64,000 bases of DNA, from NCBI GenBank assembly GCA_016806645.1, contig JACSYO010001808.1, forward strand, positions 186,001 through 250,000, written 5' to 3'. The stretch comes from Ophiodon elongatus (Eukaryota > Chordata > Actinopteri > Perciformes > Hexagrammidae). Shown here piece by piece: positions 46,771 through 58,944 of the stretch; the stretch's first letter is position 1, and every line of letters starts with the position of its first letter. Under the pieces are notes generated by a model. The model saw only the letters and a program-made list of their open reading frames with translations, made no database searches and was not told where the DNA came from. The translations under genes were made by a program, and so were the position numbers.

Positions 46771-49700
46771 TCCATATCCCTCTCAAGCTAAAATCCTGCT
46801 CCCGGGTTCAGAATATATTATTCTCTCCCCTTGCTCTGTCTTTTCCCCCTTTTACGAGTTGTTTTCATGTAAAGAAAAACCTATAGGCTTGACCTCTGCG
46901 TCAGTTTGCCTTTGGCGATCCACAGATTGCAAGTTTTCAACGCTCGATCCTCGGGGAGGGATCCAAGTCAAACCCTATAAATATTTCAAGACTATTTCTT
47001 GCTCCCTAGACCTCTTACTAACACACTTCCCTCTGCTGGCAAGCACATCCTGCCTGTTTACACTCAACACTAACTTGTCATTGCTTTAAATTCAGCCGTG
47101 TGCAGTGGCTTAATGAGAGTGGTAGATACAGCCACATTGCATGTTTAACTGTTTTGCCAACAATCAGACCCTCTCACTCAGAAGATTTATGGATGCCGAT
47201 CAATATTTAAGTCGAAAGAGATTCTGCCGAGGAGAAAAAAAGAAAGACATAAGCTTGAGTTTAAAACTGATTCCATGCTTTTCTGCCCTCATGTGTGACA
47301 TGTCGAGAGAAGAATCCCCCCAAAAAATGAAATGTTGAAGTGTCGAGAGTCTTTAGAGATACATCTCGACATCTGGTCGCCATCTGAGGGAACCTGGAGC
47401 AAGGCCAAGGAAACTCCAAAAAATGAAAATGACTTCATTATGAGGGAGTTATCACTGGATTCTGACTGGATATTTGGAAATCCCACAAGCTGAGGGAGCC
47501 ATTATGAACCACAACTGTGGGAAACTTGACAGTTATATTATTAATAAGTTGCAACTTGTAAATATTTTTTATTTCATGTGGAGCAGGCCACAAATGTGTA
47601 CAGCCCAGTCTAAAATAAAGGCACAAACATTTCATGTGCACCTTTCTACCTACAGCCGTCCTCTACCCCTGCTTATAATATAAAGTGATGATATTTGCTC
47701 ACATAAAAACAAGTGCTGTTCAAAATATGGTATTTTTATCAAGGCTCTTAAACTCTGTGAAGTGATAAAAAAAAAATGCTCTTAGAGGGAAAAAATACAA
47801 CAGTCGGTGGCTTAACAGTTTTAATTGTTGCTTTAAACAAAGGGATAGAGGCGGTATAAGAGGATCAGTGTGACAAACAGTCCCAGCGGTCCCTCTATCA
47901 TACACAATACTCCAACGGTAACAAAGGCGAGGACAAAACAGCGCTGGAAAACTTCCAGGATTCCATTTTAACATCAGCTGCGGGTGAATCAAAGATTTAG
48001 GACACATCAGGTCCTTATAAAGCCAGCGACAGCACTAAGGGCCACATCCAAACAGGAGAAATGGATTTAAATGAGATCCAGTATTGAGTTGCTTTAAAAT
48101 ACTGCTGCTTCCAAGCTGCCTCATATCCAAGTTTAAAAGGATGATAGATAACAAGCCACCCTCTGAGAGCAGCAGACTAATTGTCAAGCTCATTATTTTG
48201 TTGTTGCTGGGTGAAAACCTCACAACTTAAGCAGGTCTGTTGTTTGTTCCTGTTGTTGTGCCTCTTGTTCCTCTGCGGACCCAAAGTGCACACACTGTGG
48301 TTTCAGTTGTTTGCAATGTATTTGTTGTATTGCTTTTAGTTTTTTGTCATTTCTCATTATCACTGAAGTGCTTTTATTTTGAAAAGACATGAGACACAGG
48401 TAACAGAAGGAAATGACAGTGTCATTAACGCTGAGATAAACACGGAAGATAATAATTAATACGTTTTTTTATTTTTATTTTTTTTATTTGTGCATTTGAT
48501 AACTTTCTGTAAGTGATTCTAACAGAGTTTCATGTATTGTTTTGCCTTTTATTTGTTAAACTTCCGTTTAGCTCTAAAGTTGGTCGATGAAGTGAATATA
48601 AACCTGAATAAACTTCATCAGTCCGGGCTCGTTTTATCTCGACTGGACACTATATGAAGTGTGGTGGTTAGATGAAGTATGATTTACAGTGACCAAACAA
48701 CCCACCAACTGTCATCAGATTCATTCTCAAATGTAGGTAAATCCAGATTGGTGCATGGTCCCCTTTTCCAGCTTAAGCCCCACCCACTTCATACCACGCA
48801 GTGAGAAAAGTGCAGAGTCAAATGCAGAAATCTCTCCTGTGAAATAAAGAAACCTCTTCTAAATATGACAGAAAATTGTGTTTTTATGTCGGATCGCATT
48901 ACTCAGAGTGAGAAGCAGAAGTAAGACTGAGAAGTTTCTGGAGTCTTTTGACTTGGAAACACAAGGTTTATCTCAACTGCAGTGATTTGTTTGTTATCAG
49001 CGAGCAAATGGCAGGATAAGTGGGACAAATGGCTGACATAATCCTCTGCGATGACTCCGACATAAATTTGGTAGATGTGTTAAGCCTATTGACAGGTGGA
49101 GAGGATGTTTGGGATGGATGGCCCACTAAGTTGTGTTTTAGTGCTACTGTAAACAGGATTAGCATTGGCAGGTAGCAGGCTACAAGGGATACAAACAGCT
49201 CCCCGCTCCGCAGGGAATGGACTGATGCAAATACCAGCTAATGAACTCGGCTGTTTGCAACAAGGGAGAAGAGATGAGCAGAGGAAAAAAAGAAGTTGAG
49301 GGACGAGTGAATGGGCACAAGATTGATTAGTTTGGAAAATGTCCAGCGGGTCAGTTTTAACGGCTTATGGAGGATTTCCAGGCGAGCACAAGCTTAGAAC
49401 ATCATTTCAGGCTCTACCTTTGTCTTTTGCGCATCAAGTTAACACCGAGGCAGTTGATCTACTGTATCCCCATTGAGATCAGAGGGTGCTGCATCAAGCT
49501 GTCTCGTCTAAAGCTGGGACTTTATTGGGCCGTCTAAATCTGTCCTGTACACAGAGCCCAACAATGAGGACCGGGAGAAAAATGGACGCCACCTGGCAGT
49601 TTGAAAGAAGGACAGCCGTTTCCCGCTGTAATCCATTCAGCGTAATCACCTGGGGGCCGCACGAGAAGCGTTGCCCACCCCCCCGCCGCTCCCTAAACAC

Positions 49701-50545
49701 CATTCAGCGGCGACACGGTGATGAAGTGCAGGGTGAGGAGAAAGCCAAGTGTCCATTTTAGAGATGATCAACTATCATGTTTGCACGACCGTTGTTCTTT
49801 TCTCCTTCGTCCTGATGTCGATGAACTCGTGTTTTTCTTTCTGGCCTCTTTCTTTCTGGTACAGCTCCTCAACTACCTGAGCGTGAGAGCAAACTGTGAT
49901 ACATTTATCCTCCCTTGCCCACACACACACACACCATACACACTTAATATTTGGTGTCACCTATTCGGGAGAAGACCTGCTGTAAATCGTGTGTCTGTGG
50001 GGACAGATCGAAAGCAATTACCATTAGATTGTGGCTATCGTGAGCCGCGTGTGCGTCGCCCTAGTGGCTGACTCTCAGTGCTCCCTCTCCGTTTGCTCTG
50101 TGTGCATGCAATTTAACCGACGGATCAATAGCTGAAGGCAGTTAGCGGCCTCGTAACTCCCTTCAACTGCCTCTCAGGACACGCTACAGCGTCCACACAG
50201 CGAGCGAATGTCAGAACGTTGCGCCGCCCCCGAAAACCCGCCGGAGAAACTGTTCCCGTGAAACATTATTGACACACTTTAACCCGCATTTCCACCTCGC
50301 ATGCACCAGCAAAGTCAATTCTCATTTGGAAAGGTGGGGCGGTGGCGGAGGGGACCAGCAGGGGAGGGGATGGGGGGGGGAGGGGTCAGCAAAGGCAAGG
50401 CTGGAAGGGGTCACGGGGTCAGAGGTCAGGGATTGGCCCAAGGTCAAGGTGACAGCAGGGTATCTGTGCAGGGAGGCCTTCATCTCCACCGTGGCCTTGG
50501 CCAGGATCAATACCATTAGAGAATCCGTCTGATCCATCACCCCCC
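46771..50545. other. No gene seen; unique sequence
   Basis: A T/A-rich run at 48464-48488 and CpG-rich patches at 50140-50240. 49000-49740 is repeat-free with enhancer-like texture. Open frames here lack codon bias and good borders. Confidence 0.45.
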
Positions 50546-50556
50546 TCCCTCCTGCT

Positions 50557-50646
50557 GTCTGTCTGTCTGTCTGTCTGTCTCCCTCCTCCTCCTCCTCCTC
50601 CTCCTCCACCTCCACCTCCTCCCCCTCCTCCTCCTCCTCCTCCTCC
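50557..50646. repeat. (GTCT)n followed by (CCT)n
   Basis: Six GTCT units (50557-50580) then an interrupted CCT trinucleotide tract. Glu-rich frames on the minus strand are artefacts. Confidence 0.96.
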
Positions 50647-50839
50647 AGTTCTCAGTGACTATAATATCTCCTATTTTCACTTCCTTTTTCTTACCTCAGC
50701 CCTATTCACTCTTTAGCGGATTCATTTAATCGGTTGTCGCCTCGCTCCCCTTCGTTTTCTCCGGCTCTTATGAAGGAGCAGTTCTCATCTTGATACTGAC
50801 CCCGTCTCCCGTGCAGAACCCCTCCACTCCCGGGCCCCG

Positions 50840-51140
50840 CTGAAAACGGACAGGCGGAGATAACTTGGGCCCCATATTGTTTGAACAGCATTTTATTAAG
50901 CTGAGCGCTCTCTTTAATATTTACATTGGTGCATCGGAGGCTTCAGAGACGCTTTAGGCAATTACACACATGACCAAGTCGATAGCCACAGAAACAGCAA
51001 AAAAGCCTTTATCACGCCGCCAGGAGAGTATTGCCAATTCCGCGGCCCGGCCGTTGATGTAGTTTGCATTTCAATTAAAAAAGGGCTGCAATACTGGTCT
51101 TTTATTCAAAGTCAATGTCGTAAGAAGGATCCACAAAATG
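50840..51140. promoter_or_regulatory. Possible conserved non-coding block
   Basis: Unique sequence with TAATATTTACATTGG (50913-50927) and CATTTCAATTAAAAAAGGGC (51067-51086), no coding bias. Confidence 0.25.
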
Positions 51141-52179
51141 CAGCCAGAATAGAGTATTTTGTGTATAGTGTAACAATGCCGGGACATCACACAGGCTTGT
51201 GTTTGGACTCATAATGCAGGGTTGCAGTATTTCAATGTAAAGGCGTGTTCACGCCTGAATAGTGACGTTTTTAACGAACGCTATGAAAGAAAATTTGATG
51301 GGGAGTTCATGACCTTATATTGTGTGAGCTTTTATTTTTTTTAAACTAAATACAAGCCTTTGCTGGGAACCAATTTATAGCATCTGAACTACACTTACTA
51401 TAACTCTAAATTATATTTGACGCAGCATACAGACCAATCCTTACTTTGATTGCGACAGAAGACGGACTTAAAAGCAAACCACTTCACCCTAAACACACAT
51501 TTTCACACCAGCCTCTTCAAATTCAAATCAGAACGGCAGTGTAGGTGTGGGCCATTTCCACCGCTCAATCTCTCCATGTATTTTGCATTGTTAGTGGCAG
51601 CTGTGCTGAAAATGACCCCCTGGATTTCAAAAGCCTCGGTGGCTTGGCCGCCCAAGAAACAAACAGATAAACAAAAGCAACAGAGGGGTTTGGCAATCAG
51701 GGGATTCTAATAAGGTATATGAGGTTGAGCAAGGAAGCGAGGTTTGCTTTGAAGTGCTCCCAGCCATATCTGTGCACCCCCCCGTGGTCTCGCCTGCACA
51801 GGCGCCCATCAACAGACAGGCAAAGCAGCGAGTGTGTATGCTTGGAGGATCATAGGTGGCTTTGATAATCACTCCCATACTCCTAAAACAAATGCAATTA
51901 CTAAGTTAATTGTGTTCAAAGTGGAGGCTGGCAGTGGAAGGAGAAGTCAGCAATCATGACTGTGCTGACGGTGCAGTGAGCGTGGAGAATAATGGATGCA
52001 TGCGGGGCAAATACTGGGGGGCGGGGGGTTGGTGGGGGCGGTGGGTGATTGCAGAAGGGATTTAAGGGGGGAGAGGGGGAGGGGGCCGAGAGGGGTCTGA
52101 GGAGAAGGAGCGAGGGGGGTTTGATGAGCGCTCGGGAGTGCGGTTGACATGGCGCTGAGGGATGTGGCGGTGAGCGCCA

Positions 52180-52312
52180 CCCGACTTGACCTGCCATTTA
52201 TCAGAGGATAAACAGCGGGTCACCTGACCGAGGCCGCCGCGGCACGATTGGCCGGCGGGGCCGTTTAGTATGCAGGGGCCATTGCGCGGCCGGGCGCTCG
52301 CCATGCACACAC
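52180..52312. promoter_or_regulatory. Small CpG-dense patch with CCAAT box
   Basis: A dense run of CpGs (GAGGCCGCCGCGGCACGATT, GGCCGGCGGGGCCG, GCGCGGCCGGGCGCTCGCC) with an ATTGG (inverted CCAAT) near 52248. It resembles a short CpG island. No linked exon was identified. Confidence 0.28.
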
Positions 52313-52401
52313 CACGTCTGCTCCATCACAATGAATTATTGGTCAGAGGAATGATCAATTTGAATCGGCTGCATCCTAAGCCATGGTCAGAGGAAGAGGA
52401 A

Positions 52402-52470
52402 GGGTGTGTGTAGGTGTGTGTGCGTGTAGGTGTAGGTTTGTGTGTGTGTAGGTGTGTCTGTGTGTGAGTA
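52402..52470. repeat. Imperfect (TG)n with AGG interruptions
   Basis: GTGTGTAGGTGTGTGTGCGT-type degenerate array. Confidence 0.9.
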
Positions 52471-52845
52471 AGAGGAGAAAGGGGGTCAGAAAGTTATGTA
52501 TTTTGTAACTCCAGGGTTCTCTTCCTTTGCTTTTCTCTCTTCTTACTCTATTTTTTTTTTTTGCTCACTCCCGAGACAGGGAAGGGAGCGGGAGGGAGGG
52601 GTGACAACAGATGTGCTCCCTCCTTCAGAGAGCTGCTTGTTTGATGGTGACAGTGGAGCGTATCATGTAGCCTGAGGTGCTAACAGTAAATATTACAATA
52701 CCACAAGATGCTCACTGCAAACACCATTTCTTGCTCTCTGCCAGTCAATTTCTCCTTTTTTTACCCCTGTGGTGCTGCTATGTTGATGGAGGCAAGATGG
52801 AACCAGGAACCAAGGGAGAAATTCACTGTGTATACAGTACATATA

Positions 52846-52871
52846 TACACACACACACACACACACATACA

Positions 52872-52912
<41 letters not shown>

Positions 52913-52936
52913 CACACACACACACACACACACACA
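52846..52936. repeat. Compound (AC)n-(TA)n-(AC)n microsatellite
   Basis: AC units, then a TA core of about 34 bp, then AC units again. Confidence 0.97.
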
Positions 52937-53284
52937 TCTAAGTATGTACAGTATTTATATAATATAACACAAATGTGCAAGGCCAAAATATTCTCAAACA
53001 TGACATTTAACCATGAACCTCTTTCAAACACATTACGGTCATCTTAAGTCATGATGGAACAGAAAGTAAATCAACAAGGCACCACCAGCGAGAAAAAAAA
53101 TGGCACTTTAAAAAGGGCTTTCTGCAGAATAATAGGCGAGCCCGGGATTCATGGGATTGCATTTGGCTTCCTGTGGTGCTGGGGTGTCTTTGGCTCGCTC
53201 AGTCATTTCAGACAGAGCAGCGGTGCCGTCCCACCCTGGGCGCTGTACAGATGGGCTCATGTGTGGAGAAATGAGCCGCGAGCA

Positions 53285-53535
53285 ATCACTCTCTCCTTCT
53301 CCTTCCCCCCCCCCTCCGTCTCGCTCCGTGTTTGTCGACTTCTCCTTGCTTTCTGTTTACCTCTTTCGGCTTCCCCTCCCCTCGCCGCCTTCTTTCTCAT
53401 CTCTGTCCCTTCATCTTCTCTACCTCTCATTATCTGCCCCTACCCTTCATGCAGCTCACCCACCCTCCCATCTCTCTTCCCTCCCTCCGTTTCTACCCCC
53501 CCTCCTATATCCCCCCTCTTATATCTCCTCTTCCC
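53285..53535. repeat. Longest pyrimidine tract in window
   Basis: About 250 bp, mostly C/T. It ends near a TGGGGCTGCAG acceptor-like site at 53566 that leads into a CpG-rich segment. Frames through it are Pro/Ser/Leu-rich artefacts. Confidence 0.85.
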
Positions 53536-53566
53536 CCCGTGGTGACTGTGTCCTGGGGCTGCAGAG

Positions 53567-53860
53567 TCTCGAGTCTGTGCAGCGGCAGTAGGGGGACTCG
53601 GCGGGAGGCCCCGGTGAAACTATACCGAGACGCAGGAGCCCATCTCAGGCTTGTGCTACCGGAAAATCTGCCCGTTCACGCTCCGGCGCGCAGCCAGACG
53701 CGCTGATGGAGGGGCGAGTGATGGGGAGATGTTGCAGAAGGAACACGCATCCTCTGCTTTTTGTTTTTTGGAGTCTTTCACCACAGCAGCTACCGTGCAG
53801 CCGCGGCGTTTGAATACCTGCACAGTGAGCGCCCTCGTCTTTTGTCTTCACCCGACTGAC
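53567..53860. promoter_or_regulatory. CpG-enriched segment after pyrimidine tract
   Basis: Many CpGs occur in 53570-53720 (CTCCGGCGCGCAGCCAGACG and neighbours). This could be a small CpG island or an old 5'-UTR exon preceded by an acceptor-like tract. No frame shows convincing codon bias. Confidence 0.27.
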
Positions 53861-54043
53861 CCGCAGTTTCTTTGTTTTTAAGAGAGACTTTAGACTTTAT
53901 GGAGATGACTGCTTCAAACAAACACGAACCGTGTCAAATATCTGTGGTGAAGAATGACGATCACGCTTACTTACCGTCTGTTTGATGAGATGCAAACAAC
54001 AAAAAACAAGCTACACCACCCCCCAAAAAAATATGAAGTAAAA

Positions 54044-54130
54044 CAGTGGTTCTCAAGTGTTTTAGCTGGCAACACCTTAAAATAAACTACTCATACCCCT
54101 TTATACAAATGATGTATTTCTGTGATGACT
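54044..54130. mobile_element. hAT-like left end, fragment
   Basis: Begins CAGTGGTTCTCAAGTGTTTT at 54044, matching the CAGTGGTTCTCAA terminus of hAT (Charlie-like) elements. The following ACACCTTAAAATAAACTACT is consistent with a fish element. No right terminus was found within the next kilobases, so this is a fragment. Confidence 0.45.
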
Positions 54131-55011
54131 AGTTAAAATGAAGGGCTTTATTTATTTATTTATTTTCAGACTGAGGAGGTCAAAAGACCCAGTAATTCAC
54201 AAGAAAAATATGGCATTCTTCTTTCCCCTTCTGTTTACCATATTGCAAACTCCCAGACCGGGAACTCCTGGACTGAACATAGTTGATTTTGAGTTGGTAG
54301 GAAAGGGAGGCACGGGAGAACCAGAACCAGGACTAAGTGGGGCGGCCTGTCAGACCCTGGTGCCGAAAGATGAGAGGTTTTCTAAAAGAAATCTGGTGAT
54401 TAGAAACACTACCGTTTTTGTCCACAGGGACCGCCATAAACACAAAATAAAAGTTCCTGGTAGTAGCTTTAAAAGTGCAATAAACTTTAACGAGATTAAT
54501 TGCTTAGGATTTTAGTGGTTATTGGAGAGTACAGAGGCAGAGATGAAGGAAAGGAATCAAGCGGTACAGTGATGTGCGGAGAGACTATCATTAAAAAGTT
54601 TGGGGTTGGTTGAAAAAAAGGAAGATGAACCAAAGTTATTATTGGCTTCTAGTCAACAACTTAATCATCCACCTCGTCCTAATCTTCCTCCGTCAATTGA
54701 GTTACTCTTTGTCACTAGTGATTTCTTTACTTAAAGTTGGATGTCTAATTCTGAGGCAGAATTCTTCATTTCCTTCCTCACGTCTCACTCGATGATAAGT
54801 TCAGCGTCCGAATCAATCGCACCCAGCAGCGGTGCAGCGAGGCGCCAGAGGCTGCCGAGGGTCAGCCAGATAAAGTTTCACTCGAGGACATCAGAGCGCC
54901 GTCAGCATCCTCCAGCAGGCTGCGCTCCTTCCAGGTCCACAAGGCATCCTGGTTTAAATTACAAATCGCTTTTTAAGGAAGCAAGCAATAAACGGCAAGC
55001 AATAAAAGATG
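54131..55011. other. No gene seen
   Basis: Unique sequence with a (TTTA)n-like run at 54147-54165. The 114-codon frame starting near 54741 lacks coding bias. Confidence 0.5.
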
Positions 55012-55030
55012 AAAAAAAAAAAAAAAAAAA
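55012..55030. repeat. A homopolymer
   Basis: About 19 A. Confidence 0.94.
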
Positions 55031-55212
55031 GGAATTGTTCGGTTCTTCCAGAGAGCTTTGTGTTACTGGGGGGAAGATTAAATAATGTATTGATTAGGTG
55101 ATGGGTAATTAGTATGGTCAGCAAATGTGTATGGGAGGGGGATTGTTTCAACATAATGATGTGATTCTTGTTTTCCCTACGAGTCATTATGGACGGATCA
55201 GAGATTCTCCTC

Positions 55213-55387
55213 AATTCAGTTCAATTCAATTTATTTTTGTATAGCCCAAAATCACAAATTACAAATTTGCCTCAGAGGGCTTTACAATCTGTACACACTG
55301 ACATCCTCTGTCCCAGAACCTCTCATCGACTCAGGAAAAACTCCCCTAAAAAACCCTATCAGCAGGGAGAAAAATGGAAGAAACCTA
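55213..55387 (+). repeat. Interspersed repeat family A, best-preserved copy
   Basis: Starts TCAATTCAGTTCAATTCAAT and contains TATAGCCCAAAATCACAAAT, GCCTCAGAGGGCTTTACAAT and GGAGAAAAATGGAAGAAACC. The same phrases recur, diverged, at 22967-23139 and (first half) 63314-63400. Non-coding. Confidence 0.8.
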
Positions 55388-55416
55388 CATCCTCCACCTC
55401 TTGTTTGCTTCATGTA

Positions 55417-55419
<3 letters not shown>

Positions 55420-55447
<28 letters not shown>
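55420..55447. repeat. (TG)n microsatellite, short
   Basis: 14 TG units. Confidence 0.96.
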
Positions 55448-55449
55448 TG

Positions 55450-56470
55450 TCTTTCCTAAAGGAGACACACATGTTTGTACTTCTCGTCTCGTGAGGACCT
55501 TGGTTGACACACATGAGGCATTCCCTGAGCCTAACCCTAATCAGAATCATCAACACCCAATGTTAACTTTTGAGGATGTGGGGGCTTGAGGTTTTTTATA
55601 CCATCCTCAGCTTCACAGTCGTGTTCCTTATGTACACAAATTTGAACATTAAACTTGTGTCTGCATGTCTTATCACAAAGCTATTTCCCCAAGGCCTTCT
55701 AAAAAAGGTTTTCCCAACGCAAGCTGACGTAACTTTCTGCATGATGACGTTGCTAAATATATCTATATATATCTATATATATGATAAGGTTTGGATCTGA
55801 AAGTCACACAATAACACAAAAACATGAACATGCAGCAGTAAACCAGCAACTCCCGTGTTCTACGGGGTCAAATTACTCTGAAGACAACGATATAACGGCT
55901 TCATTCCCCTTTGGAAAGGGCTGTCTGACAGCACCGTAAGTTATTCTGGGCTTACCAGTAAAATAAACTAAAATCTGCTTGCTTCCCAAAAGATCTCCTC
56001 ACTTTTCAAGGTCCAAACCTCCTCTCATAAAGATGGCAGTACACCCACAGACTGAACAGCACTGCTGCTACATGGTCTCACTTCACTACCTCGCTTCATT
56101 AAATCACACCCTCTTACCCTTCAGCTTACGAGACCGTCACCCTGTTCACTTTTATTTCAGCCCGACGGTGCTTTTACACTTGAGACTTCACCGCCCCTGT
56201 TCTACTGTCCTGCTCTGTCTTGTTGCATTATGCTTTATTGTATTCTATCGGCTTCTCCTGCCCTCCTCTATCATGCACTGTACCGTTAGCCTCTCCGTTC
56301 CTATTACATCTTATTCTCCCGGCTGATTCTATTAATTCTACTCCAATTTGAGTTCAGGTCGGTCTGGGTTGGTTAGATGCTGCTGAAGCCACATGTCTAT
56401 GCGAGGAGAGCAGAAAAGAAAAAAAAGAGGAGGTGAAGGTTTGGGCTACAGTTTGTCCTTCCCCATGAAC
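55450..56470. other. No gene seen
   Basis: Short TA-rich run at 55756-55783. A 115-codon plus frame (55979-56326) without coding bias is rejected. Confidence 0.5.
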
Positions 56471-56479
56471 TCCCCCCCA

Positions 56480-56990
56480 CCCCCATCTTCCACTATCTGG
56501 AAAATTCAATAGACTAACCTTAAGAATTTAATTGATGCTGCCAACGGGATTACAAAAGGGCCGGCCGGCGCAGGCCGGGGACAGCTGATTAGCAGCAGGG
56601 GTAATTGTTAATTGATTGATGTATCTCCTTACCTCTCCCCCCTCTTTGGCTCTTTTGGAGAGTGTTTTGTTTGCCACAGCGGCAGCGCCAGTGCAGCCGG
56701 TCAGCGCATTACCATACATCTACTTTGTTTTTTTCCCTTCCTTCGCTTTTTTAAAACTACAGTCTGGGCATCTTTGTGTGCTGAGACAAAAGGCGTCCAA
56801 GTGTGGTGGGTTTAAGGTCACTGATATGTGCGTAAAGGCCAGCGATTCCCATTTGTAGTTGACATGCTCAAAGGCGACTGACAGCCCGCAGACACGGTCG
56901 GTGGAGTCAATTCCATTTTTGCACATTTCTTGTCTTTTCTTGCGCTGTGTTATTTATCTATCCTAATTCTGCTAACCTGCATTTTCTATT
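56480..56990. promoter_or_regulatory. Possible conserved non-coding block
   Basis: Unique sequence with GGGTAATTGTTAATTGATTG (56599-56618) and AAGAATTTAATTGATGC (56522-56538). No coding bias. It lies directly upstream of the exon-like 56996-57070. Confidence 0.28.
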
Positions 56991-56995
56991 TTCAG

Positions 56996-57070
56996 AAATT
57001 GGTGCAGACGATATAAAAGCCTGGTGATTAAAAGCAGCAGTGATAATGGTTTTGCAAGAAAAGGAGCTCT
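56996..57070 (+). CDS. Exon-like 75-nt cassette, phase-compatible with 45508-45632
   Basis: A branchpoint-like GCTAAC at 56981, 10 bp of mixed sequence and TTTCTATTTTCAG end at 56995. The donor is CTCT|GTAAGT at 57071. The segment is 75 nt (divisible by three). Only one frame is open and it needs exactly the two bases left by the 45508-45632 segment: NWCRRYKSLVIKSSSDNGFA then RKGA. A TATAAAAG word inside is an alternative reading as a promoter element. The peptide is unrecognised and short enough for chance, so confidence is modest. Confidence 0.3.
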
Positions 57071-58311
57071 GTAAGTAAAAGAGAGGAGCACAGTGTGTGT
57101 GTAAAGGGATGCTTTTGGGGGAACACAATCCTTATTGGGTTCAGCAAACAGAAACAATCTCTCCATTCTCCCCTCTTTTCTCTGACTACAAGGCACCGTT
57201 TCATTCCGGTCCCTCTCAGTGTGAAAACCCTGGGCTGTAACTGTCCGAACAGCGACTCCGAAAGCTTCCGCTGCAGCTATTTCTGCCCAAACTTGTCCAA
57301 GCCAACACCCAACCGACTGCCAAGCGCTCCCCCCGGCTCTGGCACAGCACCGGGCTGACCATCAAGCAATTACAAGGGAACTTGGCAATCGGGAGGAAAA
57401 TCCAGTCATTAAAAGGGCTTAACACTGGCAGAGGGTCTCCATTGGTGGCGAGCCGAGGCGCCCGCTGCACCCCGTGTTGAATGGGACCACTGGGGGGACT
57501 TGTATGGGGGTTTCATATACCAAAGATTTGGCAGGGATTGAGTGAGTGTGTGTCTTTGTGTACATGAACACGCAGCTGTTCACAAACACATACACACACA
57601 CTCTCCCCCTCCGACCAGATGTTCTCATTCACACACCAGGCTTCCACAGCAGGATACTATATCATCGCTGTAGGGTAAAAACCTTGTACTTTTAAAGCGT
57701 CAACTTTTCAGCAACTTCGGGGAAACAGCCTCGGTTTTTAACGCGATGACAGTGAGATTTCCACATCGCCCGATTTGGCTTCGCGAGAGCTTCACGAACC
57801 CAAGATGTTTGAGATTTCTCTCAACCCGCAGCAACGGCTGTGCTCTTCCAGCTGAGGTGAAAAACGTGAAAAGAAAACAGGAAAAAAATCGCACATGAGG
57901 TTTTCTTTGCACGGTGACGGTGATGTGGAGGCGAGGTGCGCCCATGTCCAAGGTTACAGACTATCGACTGCTGCAGACGTAAACAGTGTTGGATTAGAAG
58001 TAGCCCTGGTTGAGGTTTCATCACATTGATTGGGCTCCTCATCAAGGCTCCCGGAGCAAAGGCAAGGCCAGCACACTTTGGTTCAGCACCAAAACAAGTG
58101 TGTTTGGTATGCACAGTGTGGCTAATACAGAGTATTCAGTGAATTATTAATTTGTTAAACCAATACAGTGGTGCATATATATTTTTTCACTAAGCTGATT
58201 TGCATATTGTTTACACCGTATTGAGAGCCCTAACAGCTGTTTCTCTGTATTGAGAGTATACTACACCTATTATCTATCTTTTGACCAATCACATATAGCA
58301 TATTTCATCAG

Positions 58312-58404
58312 TGGCTGTTTACTATGGAACATAACTACCACATTGCCATTCAGAGACAGGACAGAACTGCAGGGCATCAGGGTAGCAGAGTAAGTAGTGA
58401 CCAG
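58312..58404 (+). ncRNA. Weaker exon-like segment
   Basis: Acceptor CATATTTCATCAG ends at 58311 and the donor is GACCAG|GTAAGT at 58404. It is 93 nt and open in phase 0 (WLFTMEHNYHIAIQRQDR...). Its phase does not join the preceding candidate in that frame; the compatible frame stops early. Could be a lncRNA exon or chance. Confidence 0.15.
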
Positions 58405-58569
58405 GTAAGTTTAAACCCTCGTGGTGGTAAAGCATTACCATGACCTCTGACCTCGTCTCCAGACACATGCATTGAGAATACCTGCAATAACACACCGATA
58501 AGTGTATTTGCAAAGTGTTGTAAAATGTCAAATATTTGCACCCTGCAACTAAAGCATGATTGATGTTAT

Positions 58570-58944
58570 GTGGGACTCAGTGTTGAAAACGTCATTCAGT
58601 ATGAAAGCAAAGTTGACTCCTTGTACAGGAGTGTAAACAAAAGGTTATATGAGGACTCAGTGAAACAGTGTTTGTTATATTTAAACTCAAATATAAATAC
58701 AATTTTCTCAGAAGAAGTTGGCATATCTGTTTCTTTAATAAAAAAATGCAATCCAATTTTTCATTCGACCCTCTGGGGGATGGACACCAAAATCATGACG
58801 TCTACCAATGAACTTGTTTACATGTTATGTGAGGCCAGATATCTACGGGAATACAATGAAAATACACCAAGAAACATCAAAAGCAAACAAGGTGCAGTGC
58901 TTCTAATCTGCACACATGTCCTGGGGTGGGAAATGTATTTTTGA
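58570..58944 (+). other. AT-rich 124-codon open frame, no evidence of coding
   Basis: The first in-frame ATG comes well after the opening GTG. Codons follow local AT content, with no splice borders. Rejected as a gene but noted because it is repeat-free. Confidence 0.5.

Noticed and set aside
50269..50615. Glu/Gly-rich frames on both strands
   Set aside because: They arise from GGGG-rich DNA and the GTCT/CCT tandem repeats.
58570..58944. 124-codon plus frame
   Set aside because: It opens with GTG rather than ATG and has AT-driven codon use and no borders.
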